Assembly: GCA_016716905.1 (NCBI GenBank)
Contig: JADJUS010000022.1
Coordinates: 62,001 to 126,000, forward strand
Reading direction: 5' to 3'
Length of the DNA: 64,000 bases
From: Acidobacteriota bacterium
Lineage (GTDB): Bacteria > Acidobacteriota > Vicinamibacteria > Vicinamibacterales > SCN-69-37
Shown: positions 42,329 through 51,362 of the stretch, piece by piece
Numbering within the stretch: position 1 is the first letter of the stretch
How the letters are laid out: the number at the start of each line of letters is the position of its first letter
Program-made: the position numbers and the translations under genes
The notes under the pieces: generated by a model
The model's input: the letters and a program-made list of their open reading frames with translations, nothing else
The model's database searches: none
What the model was told of the DNA's origin: nothing

Positions 42329-43702
42329 ATGTCGCGCCTCGCCTTCTTCTCCCCCTGGCCGCCGCAACCGAGCGGCGTGGCCACCTGCTCGGCCGATGTC
42401 GTCCCGGCCCTGGCCGCAGCGGGGCACGGCGTGGATGTGTATGTGGACGAAGCCCTGGTGGAGGTGTCACGGGGCGGGGACCGCGGCCCCGATCCGGGCG
42501 AAGTCCGCATCCTCAGTGCCCACGATTTTGTCTGGCGGCAGGCGCGGCAGGCCTACGACCTGCCCATTTACCAGATCGGCAATTCCTGGGCGCACGAGTT
42601 CATCTGGCCGTACCTGTTCCAGTGCCCTGGGCTGGTGGTGATGCACGACGCGCGGCTGCACCACGCCCGCGCAGGCGCCCTGTTGCGGCGGCACCGATCG
42701 GCTGACTACCGGAACGAATTCGCCTACAACCACCCCCAACTGTCTCGCGACGCGGCCGAACTGGCGGTGCATGGATTTGACGGCGCCTATTACTACCAGT
42801 GGCCCATGCGCCGCGCCATCATCGATTCGGCCCGCATGGTCGCGACGCATTCGGTGGGCGCCATGAAAGTACTGCGCCAGGAACACCCTGACCGGACGAT
42901 TGACCATATCGCGCTCGGGCATGGCGTGGCCGAGTTCGACAAGGCCTCGGCACGCCGCGCGTTTCGCGCCCGCATCGGCATTCCAGCCGAAGCCCTGGTC
43001 TTCGGGGTACTCGGCACGGCCGCGCCGGAAAAACGCGTGGCGCAGATCATCCGGGAGTTTGCCGGCGCGCGCCAGTGGGCGCCCGACGCCCGGCTGCTGT
43101 TCGCGGGGCAGGTGTCACCGCTCCTCCCACTCACTGAACTCGCCCAATCCTTCGGCATTGGCGACGTGACGCACCTAGTGGGGCGCCTCGACGACGCCGA
43201 TTTTGATCACGCGGCCGCCGCCTGCGACGTGGGGCTGAACCTCCGGTGGCCCACAGCGCGGGAGGTCTCCGGCCCCTGGCTCCGGATGTTGTCGCTGGGC
43301 CTGCCCACCGTCATCATCGACGCCATGCATCACCTCGACGTGGTCACGCTGGATCCCCGCACCTGGCTCTGCCATGCCCCGACGTCGGATCTGGCGCCGC
43401 ACCCGGAATCGCGGGCCGTGGCGGTGGGCGTGGATATCCTGGACGAAGGCCATTCGCTGAGGCTGGCGCTTCGACGCCTTGGCTCTGACGCCGAGTTGCG
43501 CCGGCGCCTTGGAGCGGCCGCCCGCGCCCACTGGGAGTCCAATCACTCTGTGCCACGGATGGTGGCCGATTACGAGCGCGCGATCGCGCGCGCCACGGAC
43601 ATTGCGCCGCCTGTCGCGGACCTTCCCGCCCACCTTCGGCCGGATCCGGAAGGGCACGCGCGGCACCTCGTCCGTGAGATGCTGGACCGACCCCTGTTTT
43701 AG
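42329..43702 (+). CDS. Glycosyltransferase family 4
   Basis: The 457-residue enzyme has a GT-B fold with the N-terminal SPWPPQPSGVATCSADVVPA and the C-terminal donor-binding part (GVLGTAAPEKRVAQIIREFA, LLFAGQVSP, VGRLDDADFDHAAAACDVGL, RWPTAREVSGPWLRMLSLGL). Donor and acceptor are not identifiable. The C-terminal 40 residues extend past the core. It is divergent from nuo and starts a plus-strand set that includes sugar and thiamine genes. Confidence 0.87.
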   Translation: MSRLAFFSPWPPQPSGVATCSADVVPALAAAGHGVDVYVDEALVEVSRGGDRGPDPGEVRILSAHDFVWRQARQAYDLPIYQIGNSWAHEFIWPYLFQCPGLVVMHDARLHHARAGALLRRHRSADYRNEFAYNHPQLSRDAAELAVHGFDGAYYYQWPMRRAIIDSARMVATHSVGAMKVLRQEHPDRTIDHIALGHGVAEFDKASARRAFRARIGIPAEALVFGVLGTAAPEKRVAQIIREFAGARQWAPDARLLFAGQVSPLLPLTELAQSFGIGDVTHLVGRLDDADFDHAAAACDVGLNLRWPTAREVSGPWLRMLSLGLPTVIIDAMHHLDVVTLDPRTWLCHAPTSDLAPHPESRAVAVGVDILDEGHSLRLALRRLGSDAELRRRLGAAARAHWESNHSVPRMVADYERAIARATDIAPPVADLPAHLRPDPEGHARHLVREMLDRPLF

Positions 43703-43714
43703 AAGGAACCGACG

Positions 43715-44506
43715 ATGGCAGATTCACGATTCCCCCTCCGCTGGCGCGCGCTGTTCATCAGCGCCGCCCTGCTCACGGTCCTGGTGGCGCGTCCGGAACT
43801 CCAGACCGCCGGCGCCGATCGCGCCGTGCCGTTCAAAGTTGGAGAAACGCTGACGTTCGACATCTCGTGGACGAGTTTTGTGTCGGCGGGCACCGCCACC
43901 TTCTCGGTCAAGGAGCGCCGCCCTGCGGGACCGGGCCGCAACGCGTATTACCTGATCGCGGAAGCCAAACCTTCGTCGGTCATCGGGACGCTGTACTCGT
44001 TGTATTACAAAGCCGAGTCGATGCTCGACACGCGCTCGCTCCTGCCGTCGGTTGCCACGCTCTATAGCGATGAAGGCGGCCGCAAGCGGCAGAAGACCAC
44101 CACGTTCAGGGGCAACGGCGCGGTGCAGTACGAACTCAAGACGGCGACGACAGCCACGTCATCACTGAAGGTGCCGGTGGCCACGCAGGACCCCCTGGGG
44201 GCGATCTATATCCTGCGGGCGCTGCCGCTCAAAGTCGGACTCGCCGTGCCGATTCCGATCACCGACAGCGGCAAAGCCTACACCATGCGAATCAAAGTCG
44301 CGGCGAGGGAACTCGTCAGGAGCGGTGTGGGCTCGCTGCCGGCCTGGAAGGTGTCGATGTCGGTGACCGATGCGTCGGGCAAGGCGGCCGACGCCAGCTC
44401 GTTCACGGTCTGGATCTCTGACGACGAGCGCAAACTGCCGCTGAAGTTCCAGGCCGGGCTGACCGTCGGCAGTGTTCAGCTCACACTCGCCAAGGTCACC
44501 GGGTGA
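43715..44506 (+). CDS. DUF3108 domain exported protein
   Basis: The 263-residue protein has a signal peptide (LFISAALLTVLVARPELQTA) and a beta-rich DUF3108 domain (VPFKVGETLTFDISWTSFVS, VIGTLYSLYYKAESMLDTRS, KRQKTTTFRGNGAVQYELKT, LPLKFQAGLTVGSVQLTLAK). DUF3108 proteins are probably periplasmic but have no assigned function. The stop overlaps the thiS GTG start. Confidence 0.85.
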   Translation: MADSRFPLRWRALFISAALLTVLVARPELQTAGADRAVPFKVGETLTFDISWTSFVSAGTATFSVKERRPAGPGRNAYYLIAEAKPSSVIGTLYSLYYKAESMLDTRSLLPSVATLYSDEGGRKRQKTTTFRGNGAVQYELKTATTATSSLKVPVATQDPLGAIYILRALPLKVGLAVPIPITDSGKAYTMRIKVAARELVRSGVGSLPAWKVSMSVTDASGKAADASSFTVWISDDERKLPLKFQAGLTVGSVQLTLAKVTG

Positions 44507-44715
44507 CCACGCTCGACGTCATCACGCTCAACGGCGAACCGCGGGACTGGCCCGCGCCGCAGTCGGTTGAACGCATGTTGCAGGACCTTGGCCTGGACGG
44601 CCGGCTCGTCGCCGTTGAGCTCAATCGACTCGTCGTCAAACGCGGCCGATTCACCGAGACGCTGGTGCGTGGCGGTGATGAGGTGGAGATCGTTTCGTTC
44701 GTCGGTGGCGGCTGA
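44503..44715 (+). CDS. thiS: Sulfur carrier protein ThiS
   Basis: The 70-residue ubiquitin-like protein ends FVGGG, giving the C-terminal Gly-Gly that becomes thiocarboxylated. The start is GTG 44503, overlapping the previous stop. Core LNGEPRDWPAPQSVERMLQD and VAVELNRLVVKRGRFTETLV match ThiS. It passes sulfur to ThiG for thiazole synthesis; thiG is two genes downstream. Confidence 0.93.
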   Translation: MTTLDVITLNGEPRDWPAPQSVERMLQDLGLDGRLVAVELNRLVVKRGRFTETLVRGGDEVEIVSFVGGG

Positions 44716-44748
44716 TCCGGCCCATTCACCGTTACACTGATCCACGCA

Positions 44749-45318
44749 ATGGTCCTGACCCCCACACCGATCCCAGGCGTTCAGGTCATCGCCTTGACCC
44801 CCCTGAGGGATGAGCGTGGGTTCTTCGCGGTGGGATTCTCTCGAGAGACCTTCAGTCAGCATGGCTTGAACCCGCACGTCGAGCAGATGAATCTGTCGCA
44901 CAACGCGGCCAGCGGAACCCTCCGCGGCCTGCACTATCAACTGGCGCCCTACGCGGAAGCCAAAGTGGTGCGGTGCGTGAAGGGTGCGGCCTTTGATGTG
45001 GTGGTGGATCTGCGCCCGGACTCGTCGTCGTACTGCCAGTGGTTCGGCATCACGCTGGACGCCACGGACCGCCGTGCCCTGTATATTCCCGAAGGCGTGG
45101 CCCACGGATTTCAGACCCTCACCCCTGACACCGAAGTGCTCTACACCGTCTCTGCGCCGTACACGCCGTCACACTGCCGGGGTGTGCGGTGGGACGACCC
45201 GGCATTTGGCATCGAGTGGCCCAGCCATGCCCATCGCATCCTGCACCCGCGCGACCGCGACTACCCCGACTTCGATCGCGCAGGCCACCTGCGCTCACTC
45301 CAGGAGATCCCATCGTGA
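44749..45318 (+). CDS. rfbC: dTDP-4-dehydrorhamnose 3,5-epimerase family protein
   Basis: The 189-residue RmlC-type cupin has ERGFFAVGFSRETFSQHG, QMNLSHNAASGTLRGLHYQL, VVRCVKGAAFDVVVDLRPDS and YIPEGVAHGFQTLTPDTEVL, including the catalytic His of LRGLHYQ. The tyrosine of LYTVSAPY is also kept. It probably makes a dTDP-linked 6-deoxy sugar. It lies between thiS and thiG, with its stop overlapping the thiG GTG, an odd mix of pathways. Confidence 0.9.
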   Translation: MVLTPTPIPGVQVIALTPLRDERGFFAVGFSRETFSQHGLNPHVEQMNLSHNAASGTLRGLHYQLAPYAEAKVVRCVKGAAFDVVVDLRPDSSSYCQWFGITLDATDRRALYIPEGVAHGFQTLTPDTEVLYTVSAPYTPSHCRGVRWDDPAFGIEWPSHAHRILHPRDRDYPDFDRAGHLRSLQEIPS

Positions 45319-46109
45319 CCACTGCGACTGATGACGCGCCGCTCGTAATCGCGGGCCGCAGCTTTTCGTCCCGTCTGGTTGTGGGCACCGGAAAGTACCC
45401 CTCCCACGAGGTGATGCAGGCGGCGCATCGGGCTGCGGGAGTTGAGATGGTCACTGTGGCCGTTCGCCGGGTGGACCTGGCCGCCCGTGGTGAAGGGTCG
45501 TTGCTCCACTGGATCGATCGCGCCGCGATTTTCCTGCTGCCGAACACCGCCGGGTGCTACACCGCCGACGATGCCATTCGCACGGCGAGGCTTGGGCGCG
45601 AAGCGGGCTTGTCTGAGTGGGTGAAGCTTGAAGTCATCGGCGATGAACGCACGCTCTTTCCCGACAACGAGGCATTGCTCGAGGCGACGCGGGTGCTGGT
45701 CAAGGAAGGGTTTGTGGTGCTGCCCTACACCAATGACGACCCGATCGCCTGCCGGAAACTCGAAGATGCCGGAGCCGCGGCGGTGATGCCCCTGGGCGCG
45801 CCGATTGGTTCCGGTCTGGGCATCCAGAACCCGAACAACCTGCGCATCATCAAGGAACAGTCGCGCGTCCCGGTCATCGTGGACGCCGGGGTCGGGACGG
45901 CCTCGGACGCCGCATTCGCGATGGAGTTGGGCGCAGACGGCGTGCTGATGAACACGGCCATCGCGGGCGCCACCCACCCGGCCCGGATGGCTGAAGCGAT
46001 GAAACATGCCATCATCGCGGGACGGCTGGCCTACCTGTCGGGCCGCATTCCGAAGAAGATGTACGCATCGGCAAGCAGCCCGCTGGATGGGTTGATCGCC
46101 TCGAGATGA
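45315..46109 (+). CDS. thiG: Thiazole synthase ThiG
   Basis: The 264-residue TIM-barrel enzyme makes the thiazole moiety of thiamine. It starts at GTG 45315, overlapping the rfbC stop. Motifs are SRLVVGTGKYPSHEVMQAAH, VTVAVRRVDL, LPNTAGCYTADDAIRTARLG, KLEVIGDE, PYTNDDPIACRKLEDAGAAA and VMPLGAPIGSGLGI. The lysine in WVKLEV is the Schiff-base residue of the family. It works with the upstream thiS. Confidence 0.96.
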   Translation: MTTATDDAPLVIAGRSFSSRLVVGTGKYPSHEVMQAAHRAAGVEMVTVAVRRVDLAARGEGSLLHWIDRAAIFLLPNTAGCYTADDAIRTARLGREAGLSEWVKLEVIGDERTLFPDNEALLEATRVLVKEGFVVLPYTNDDPIACRKLEDAGAAAVMPLGAPIGSGLGIQNPNNLRIIKEQSRVPVIVDAGVGTASDAAFAMELGADGVLMNTAIAGATHPARMAEAMKHAIIAGRLAYLSGRIPKKMYASASSPLDGLIASR

Positions 46110-47563
46110 CTGTGGAACCCGAACGACTTGAAACGCTGCTGGCCCGGCTCGAGCAGGAGCGCGCGGACGCGCACCGCGAGTACAACGACCGCCTGACGCG
46201 GGTCGACCAGGCCCTGCCGCAACGTCCGGAATTTCCGCATGCGCCACCCGCCTACGACGACGCGCAGATCACACCGCTGAACCTGTCATGGGACATTCTG
46301 CCCGACGGCGAACCTGCGATTGACGGGTCGTGGAAAGGCCGCCTGAGGGGCTTCATCTGGCGCCTGATTGGCCCACCACTCGTGACGCAGAAGGCGTTCA
46401 ACGCGGCACTGGTCGATCACCTCAACAGAAACGTCGCGGCCCACCGCGAATCCGAGCGCGCCATCTCCACGACCATTGAGCTTGTTCGCCAGCAGACCGA
46501 CGCGACGATTCGTTTCCATGCGGCGCTGCTCTCGCTGCTGCAGAGCCTCACGCTGTATGTCGATACCAAGGACCGCGCCGTCGGTGGCCAGGCCCAGGTG
46601 GTCAACTCGGCGATTGGCGCGCTGGCCGACGACTGGTTGAAGCACTGGGAGGCGCTGCTGGCCCGGGAGGAGCGGTTTGAGTCGCGGCACCCCGCGTTGC
46701 AGCGCGGCTACGACGAACTGGCCCAGCGGGTCACGCTGGCGCAACAGTCGGCCGTCCTCCTCAAGCGCGAGGTTGAACACCTCATTGCCAAAGGTCTCCA
46801 GGTGTCGGTTGGGACCGCGCCTGGCACGGGCGCCACGAACAGCGAGGCCGGCAACCTCGACTCGTTCAAGTACGTCGGATTCGAAGACCGGTTCAGGGGA
46901 TCGCAGGACGCCATTCGCGAACGCCTGATCGACTACCTGCCCGTGTTTGCCGGTGCCGCCAACGTGCTCGACGTGGGGTGTGGCAGGGGTGAGCTCCTGG
47001 ATCTGTTCCGCGGCGCGGGCATCGGCGCCCGCGGCATCGATACCAATCAGAGCATGGTGCAGGTGTGCCGCGAGCGTGGCCTGTCGGCCGAGCGGGCGGA
47101 TGCCATCGCGTACATGGACGGGCTACCCGACGGGTCACTGGACGGGCTCATCGCCATTCAGGTGGTCGAGCACCTGGAGCCGGCGTATCTGACGCGGCTC
47201 ATTGAACTCGCGTTTCACAAGCTCAAGCCGGGAGCGCCCATGGTGCTCGAGACGCTGAACCCTGCGTGCTGGGTGGCGTTCTTCGAGAGTTACCTGCGCG
47301 ACATTACCCACCGGTGGCCGTTACACCCTGAGACGCTGCAGTATCTGGTGCAGGCCAGCGGCTTCACCACCGTGAGTGTGGAATACCGCGCGCCAGTGGC
47401 CGAGACCGATCGCCTGCAACACGTGCCCCTGCCGCCGCCGCGCGAAGGTGTTGAACTGAATCCCACTGTCACCGACCTGGTGGATATCGTGAACTCGCAC
47501 GCGGACAAGTTAAACGCCCGGCTGTTCACGTTCATGGACTACGCGGTCGTCGCCCGGCGCTAG
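46106..47563 (+). CDS. SAM-dependent methyltransferase with long N-terminal coiled region
   Basis: The 485-residue protein has an N-terminal helical part (LETLLARLEQERADAHREYN) and a middle of coiled-coil character (to about residue 250), then a class I methyltransferase domain with AANVLDVGCGRGELLDLFRG, GARGIDTNQSMVQVCRERGL, AIQVVEHLEPAYLTRLIELA and HPETLQYLVQASGFTTVSVE. The layout resembles polysaccharide chain-capping methyltransferases. It is coupled to thiG by ATGA, but its role is probably in glycan modification. Confidence 0.8.
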   Translation: MTVEPERLETLLARLEQERADAHREYNDRLTRVDQALPQRPEFPHAPPAYDDAQITPLNLSWDILPDGEPAIDGSWKGRLRGFIWRLIGPPLVTQKAFNAALVDHLNRNVAAHRESERAISTTIELVRQQTDATIRFHAALLSLLQSLTLYVDTKDRAVGGQAQVVNSAIGALADDWLKHWEALLAREERFESRHPALQRGYDELAQRVTLAQQSAVLLKREVEHLIAKGLQVSVGTAPGTGATNSEAGNLDSFKYVGFEDRFRGSQDAIRERLIDYLPVFAGAANVLDVGCGRGELLDLFRGAGIGARGIDTNQSMVQVCRERGLSAERADAIAYMDGLPDGSLDGLIAIQVVEHLEPAYLTRLIELAFHKLKPGAPMVLETLNPACWVAFFESYLRDITHRWPLHPETLQYLVQASGFTTVSVEYRAPVAETDRLQHVPLPPPREGVELNPTVTDLVDIVNSHADKLNARLFTFMDYAVVARR

Positions 47564-47571
47564 AACCTAGC

Positions 47572-48342
47572 TCACGACAGCAGGATGGCGCCCATCTCGC
47601 GGAGGTTGATGAAAAAATCAAACGTCCGGTGCGCCAGCCGAAACAACAGGTCGCCGTACCGCTTGTCTGATGGCTGGTAGTCCGCGACAGAGTTCGTCAA
47701 TGTGTCAGGCCTGACCGTCCCTTCCGGTGGCTCTCCCACGGCGGGCGCCGACGGCTCTTCGGACGCGTCGGGTGGGCTCGCAGTGAACTGGCTCACCACA
47801 CGAACGCGGGTGAACCCCGCGCGGGAAAATGCCATCAGGGCGCGGCGCGAGTGAAACGTCGACGTCACCACGAGCAACGGCGTGTCAGCGGCGATGACGG
47901 CGCCGGTCGGGAGCACCATCCCACGGAGCGCGTGTCCGTGGTCCTGCGTCCCGCCGGCGGTCGCCTCAAGGACCATCACCGATCGGGGGATTCCCATCCA
48001 CGCCGCCGCGTTCGCATAAATTTCAGACTGACTCACGTTTTGCGTGCCGGACCCGCTGAAGATTACGACCGGCGCAAAGCCGGCCGCGTACAGACGATGC
48101 GCGGTATTGATGCGCTCCCAGCCTTGCTGCAACGGCAGGCTGCCGGCGCCCGTGCCCCCACCCAGCACCACGATCGCTGCGGCGGGCTCCGGGGGCTCGG
48201 TCACATCGAGCCATCGATCGATGCCAACAGGCCACCCGGCCGCGAGCCAGAGCATCAGCACCAGCGTCAGCACGCCGAACGCGCGGACGAATCGCCAGAG
48301 AATCCTCAGCGTCGGTTTGCCCGGGCGGCCGGAGCCTGACAT
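47572..48342 (-). CDS. YdcF/ElyC-family DUF218 membrane protein
   Basis: The 256-residue protein has one N-terminal membrane segment (FGVLTLVLMLWLAAGWPVGI) and a DUF218 domain with AAAIVVLGGGTGAG, RLYAAGFAPVVIFSGSG, ATAGGTQDHGHALRGMV and LLVVTSTFHSRRALMAFSRA. Related proteins (ElyC, SanA) affect envelope precursors. A second, diverged family member is at 54418-55182. It closes the polysaccharide cluster, convergent with the methyltransferase (8-nt gap). Confidence 0.85.
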   Translation of the reverse strand: MSGSGRPGKPTLRILWRFVRAFGVLTLVLMLWLAAGWPVGIDRWLDVTEPPEPAAAIVVLGGGTGAGSLPLQQGWERINTAHRLYAAGFAPVVIFSGSGTQNVSQSEIYANAAAWMGIPRSVMVLEATAGGTQDHGHALRGMVLPTGAVIAADTPLLVVTSTFHSRRALMAFSRAGFTRVRVVSQFTASPPDASEEPSAPAVGEPPEGTVRPDTLTNSVADYQPSDKRYGDLLFRLAHRTFDFFINLREMGAILLS

Positions 48343-48344
48343 GG

Positions 48345-51300
48345 TCAGCGGCGTCGAATTTCGAGCGCTACCAGCATGCGCTCCGTCTGCCGCACGGCGG
48401 TGACCTCGAGTTGATCGCCGGCCTTCAGGTCTGCGCAGGGCGTGCCCACAAACACCGTCGCCTCGGTGGTCGTGATGCGGCTCGAGCCGATGTCAAACGC
48501 GAGCGCGGGACACGTGCCGCTGAGCGGCCCGGCAACTCCGGAGATCATCCACGAAGGGACCGGTGAGGCGGAGACGGTCGGGGTCGCCACCTCAGGCGCC
48601 TGCGGGGCCGGTGGTGGAGCCACCACGACGGGTTCGGGAACCGGCGGCCGGATCACACCCGTTTTGGATGGCACCACGATCGTGCTGCCCGGCACGATAT
48701 TTGGGCCGCGCAGGAATCTGTTGGGCGCATACCGACCGCTGGGCAACACCACCGCCACGCCTTTCGCGTCGGCATCTGCAGTGACGCCACCCGCAGCCTG
48801 GAGGTAGTACTGGACCCCTTTGCCCTTGGCAAAGGCAATGGTGATCGGACGCTGCACCGCGTCCACCACCGTGACCGTGTTGGACCGCCGTGTGACATGC
48901 AGGCGATCACCATGCTCGAGCAGCAGGTTGTCGGGGGAATCGGGCGATCGGAGCGCGCGCGCGAAGTCGAGCACGACACGCGTTGACGCTTCTGCCCCCG
49001 TCCCGTCACGCCGATGCAGCGAGGCTCCCTCGAGGAAGGCGTCGGGCAGCACGCCACCCGCCATTCGAATCACATCGGCCAGGCGCTCCGCCCCGCCGCT
49101 CAGCGTATATCGGCCCGGGTACTGGACTTCTCCGCTCACGTCGATGACGCGGGTGGGTTGATAGCCGGAGCGCATCCGCACCAGGAGCCGGTCCCGGTTG
49201 CGCAACACCAGCGACGTGTCCGACAGCGGCACGGCCACCGACTCCAGCCGGAGTTCTCCGTCACCGGTGGCCCCCATACGGAACAGGTCCGCCATCTTCG
49301 GGTCGGCCAGGTCCTTGAGGCCCCCGCCCTTCACCAGAAGGTCGCCCATCGTCATGTTGGACGCCAGTTCGTAGACGCCCGGCTTGTTCACGGCGCCGTC
49401 GATTTCAACGGTTCGCGTTTCGACGAAGTCACGCGCCGCGTAAACGATCACCTCATCGCCACTTTGCAACTGCAGGTTCTGAGCCGGGTCGCCGCCCAGC
49501 GCCGCACCCAGATCAAACCGCAGGAGTTCCCGTTCGACGCGGTCGCCCCGCCCGACGATGCGCCAGATCTCGCCGCGCGGCAGGTACGCATCGCGCCGAC
49601 GGTCGGGGTCTTCGAATCCTCCGGCGTTCCGCAGCAGGTCCAGCAGCCGCATGCCCTGCAGCAGGCTGTGGGTACCCGGCGACCTCACGAACCCGGAGAG
49701 CGTCACTGTGCGATCGGTGCCCAGGATCTCGTTGCGTTCGTAGATCACGACCTTGTCGTCGGCCTGCAGCAGCAGGTTCTGCGCCTGGTCGCCTTCCAGA
49801 AGTTTGCCCAGGTCGAAGGTCAGCAACTCCGTGCGCACGGTGCCACGTACGACGCGGATGATATCGCCGCGCCGCAGGAAGGTATCCCGCATGAAGTCGG
49901 CGTCCTGCAGGCCGGCTCGGGTAAACAGCAGGTCGTAGACGCGCATGCCCGACGAGAGCGGGACCGTTCCGGGCGTCTTGACGTGCCCGGTCAGGCTGAC
50001 CTCTCCGGCAGCGCCCACCACATCGATGACGCTGTTCACGGTCAGCTCATCCAGCGGCTCGATCACCACGTTGTGCGCGGGGTTTCCTGCGGCCGCCAGA
50101 CGAAGATCGACGTGAACATAACTCGTCCGCAGATCCGGCCCTGTCCGTCTGAGTTCGGCCCGCTCAAGATACGCCTCGGGTCTCAAACCGCCGGCCCTGA
50201 CCAATAGCTCCTGGATCCGCATCCCCGGCGTGAATTGATACTCGCCCGGGAGAGGCACGCCGTTGCCCTGCAGGGTGATGTAGTCGCGACGTCTGGTGTC
50301 GGAGGCCAGGATGGTGACGACGTCCTGGTCCTGCAGCGGCACCTCCCGTTTGGCCGCCGCCTCGGCATCAAGGTTCACACTGATCGTGCGCGTGCCCACG
50401 TTGACTTCGCTGCGGCGAATCAGGATGCGCTCGGTGATCGCGGTTGGCAGGACTCCCCCCGCGTACTCGATCATTTCGTCGAGATCTTCGTGGCCCGCGG
50501 CGAGCAACGTGTACACCCCCTGCCGGCGCACCTGCCCCTGAATCGTCACTTCCTTACGCTTGAGCGGCACGAAGATCAGATCGCCATTGCGAATCTGCAG
50601 TTCGGTGCCATCCACAGTCCCCTTCAACAGGAACTGGTAGAAATCCACTTCGAAGGTGCGTGTGCCCCGGCGAATGCGCACGTTCCGGAGCGATCCGCTG
50701 TCCTTCACGCCGCCGGCTTTGGCAATCGCGTAGATGAGATTACCGAGACTCGGGTGCAGCAAATAGCTGCCCGGCGTAGCCACCTCGCCCTGCACAAGAA
50801 ACTGGATGCCGCGCACTTCTCCCAGCGTCACGTCCACAAACGCCGTACTGGCTGCGGGATTCTCCAGGTCGAAATACACCGCGTGCGCAGTGGCCAGGTG
50901 CCGCATGACGCGATCGGTCACGTCCCCCAGGGGCAGGTCCGCCGTATACACGCGGCCGAGCACACCTGGAATCTCCAGGTAATGGTCGCTGCTGACGGTC
51001 AATTGAAACGTCAACTGCAGTTCGCCCCAGACGCGCACGTGGACAACGTCGCCCGGCGAGAGGACGTAACTCTTGTCAACCGGTCCAGGCGGAATGGCCG
51101 ATACGTCAATCTTGAACGCGTCGTAGCCAATGAGGGGCAGGTCGGGCCGGGCTTCGGCCGCGCGGTTGGGACTGGCCAACGGCGTCTGCACCGGCAATCC
51201 CGCCGGCGGCGTTGGGGACTGGACCGGTGGTGGTGCCTGACTCGTGGGGGACGCCTGCCCCGCTGGCGGCGGCTGCGGCGGCCGCCCCGTGCCCTGGGCC

Positions 51301-51362
51301 ATCACCATCGGACCAAGCAGGCCCACACACATCACAGTTGCGAAAGAGACGTTCCTAAACAT
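48345..51362 (-). CDS. Oversized polysaccharide export protein with eight SLBB domains
   Basis: The 1005-residue protein has an N-terminal signal peptide (VSFATVMCVGLLGPMVMAQG), a proline-rich linker, a poly-export domain (YVLSPGDVVHVRVWGELQLT, VFGRVYT-like) and then eight SLBB-type units (e.g. VTIQGQVRRQGVYTLLAAGH, ITLQGNGVPLPGEYQFTPG, VSLTGHVKTPGTVPLSSGM, VTLSGFVRSPGTHSLLQGM, VEIDGAVNKPGVYELASNM, IDVSGEVQYPGRYTLSGGA). Wza-type exporters usually have two or three. The C-terminus is an extra small domain. It probably forms the outer-membrane polysaccharide channel, with the Wzz protein just upstream overlapping by 8 nt. Confidence 0.88.
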   Translation of the reverse strand: MFRNVSFATVMCVGLLGPMVMAQGTGRPPQPPPAGQASPTSQAPPPVQSPTPPAGLPVQTPLASPNRAAEARPDLPLIGYDAFKIDVSAIPPGPVDKSYVLSPGDVVHVRVWGELQLTFQLTVSSDHYLEIPGVLGRVYTADLPLGDVTDRVMRHLATAHAVYFDLENPAASTAFVDVTLGEVRGIQFLVQGEVATPGSYLLHPSLGNLIYAIAKAGGVKDSGSLRNVRIRRGTRTFEVDFYQFLLKGTVDGTELQIRNGDLIFVPLKRKEVTIQGQVRRQGVYTLLAAGHEDLDEMIEYAGGVLPTAITERILIRRSEVNVGTRTISVNLDAEAAAKREVPLQDQDVVTILASDTRRRDYITLQGNGVPLPGEYQFTPGMRIQELLVRAGGLRPEAYLERAELRRTGPDLRTSYVHVDLRLAAAGNPAHNVVIEPLDELTVNSVIDVVGAAGEVSLTGHVKTPGTVPLSSGMRVYDLLFTRAGLQDADFMRDTFLRRGDIIRVVRGTVRTELLTFDLGKLLEGDQAQNLLLQADDKVVIYERNEILGTDRTVTLSGFVRSPGTHSLLQGMRLLDLLRNAGGFEDPDRRRDAYLPRGEIWRIVGRGDRVERELLRFDLGAALGGDPAQNLQLQSGDEVIVYAARDFVETRTVEIDGAVNKPGVYELASNMTMGDLLVKGGGLKDLADPKMADLFRMGATGDGELRLESVAVPLSDTSLVLRNRDRLLVRMRSGYQPTRVIDVSGEVQYPGRYTLSGGAERLADVIRMAGGVLPDAFLEGASLHRRDGTGAEASTRVVLDFARALRSPDSPDNLLLEHGDRLHVTRRSNTVTVVDAVQRPITIAFAKGKGVQYYLQAAGGVTADADAKGVAVVLPSGRYAPNRFLRGPNIVPGSTIVVPSKTGVIRPPVPEPVVVAPPPAPQAPEVATPTVSASPVPSWMISGVAGPLSGTCPALAFDIGSSRITTTEATVFVGTPCADLKAGDQLEVTAVRQTERMLVALEIRRR

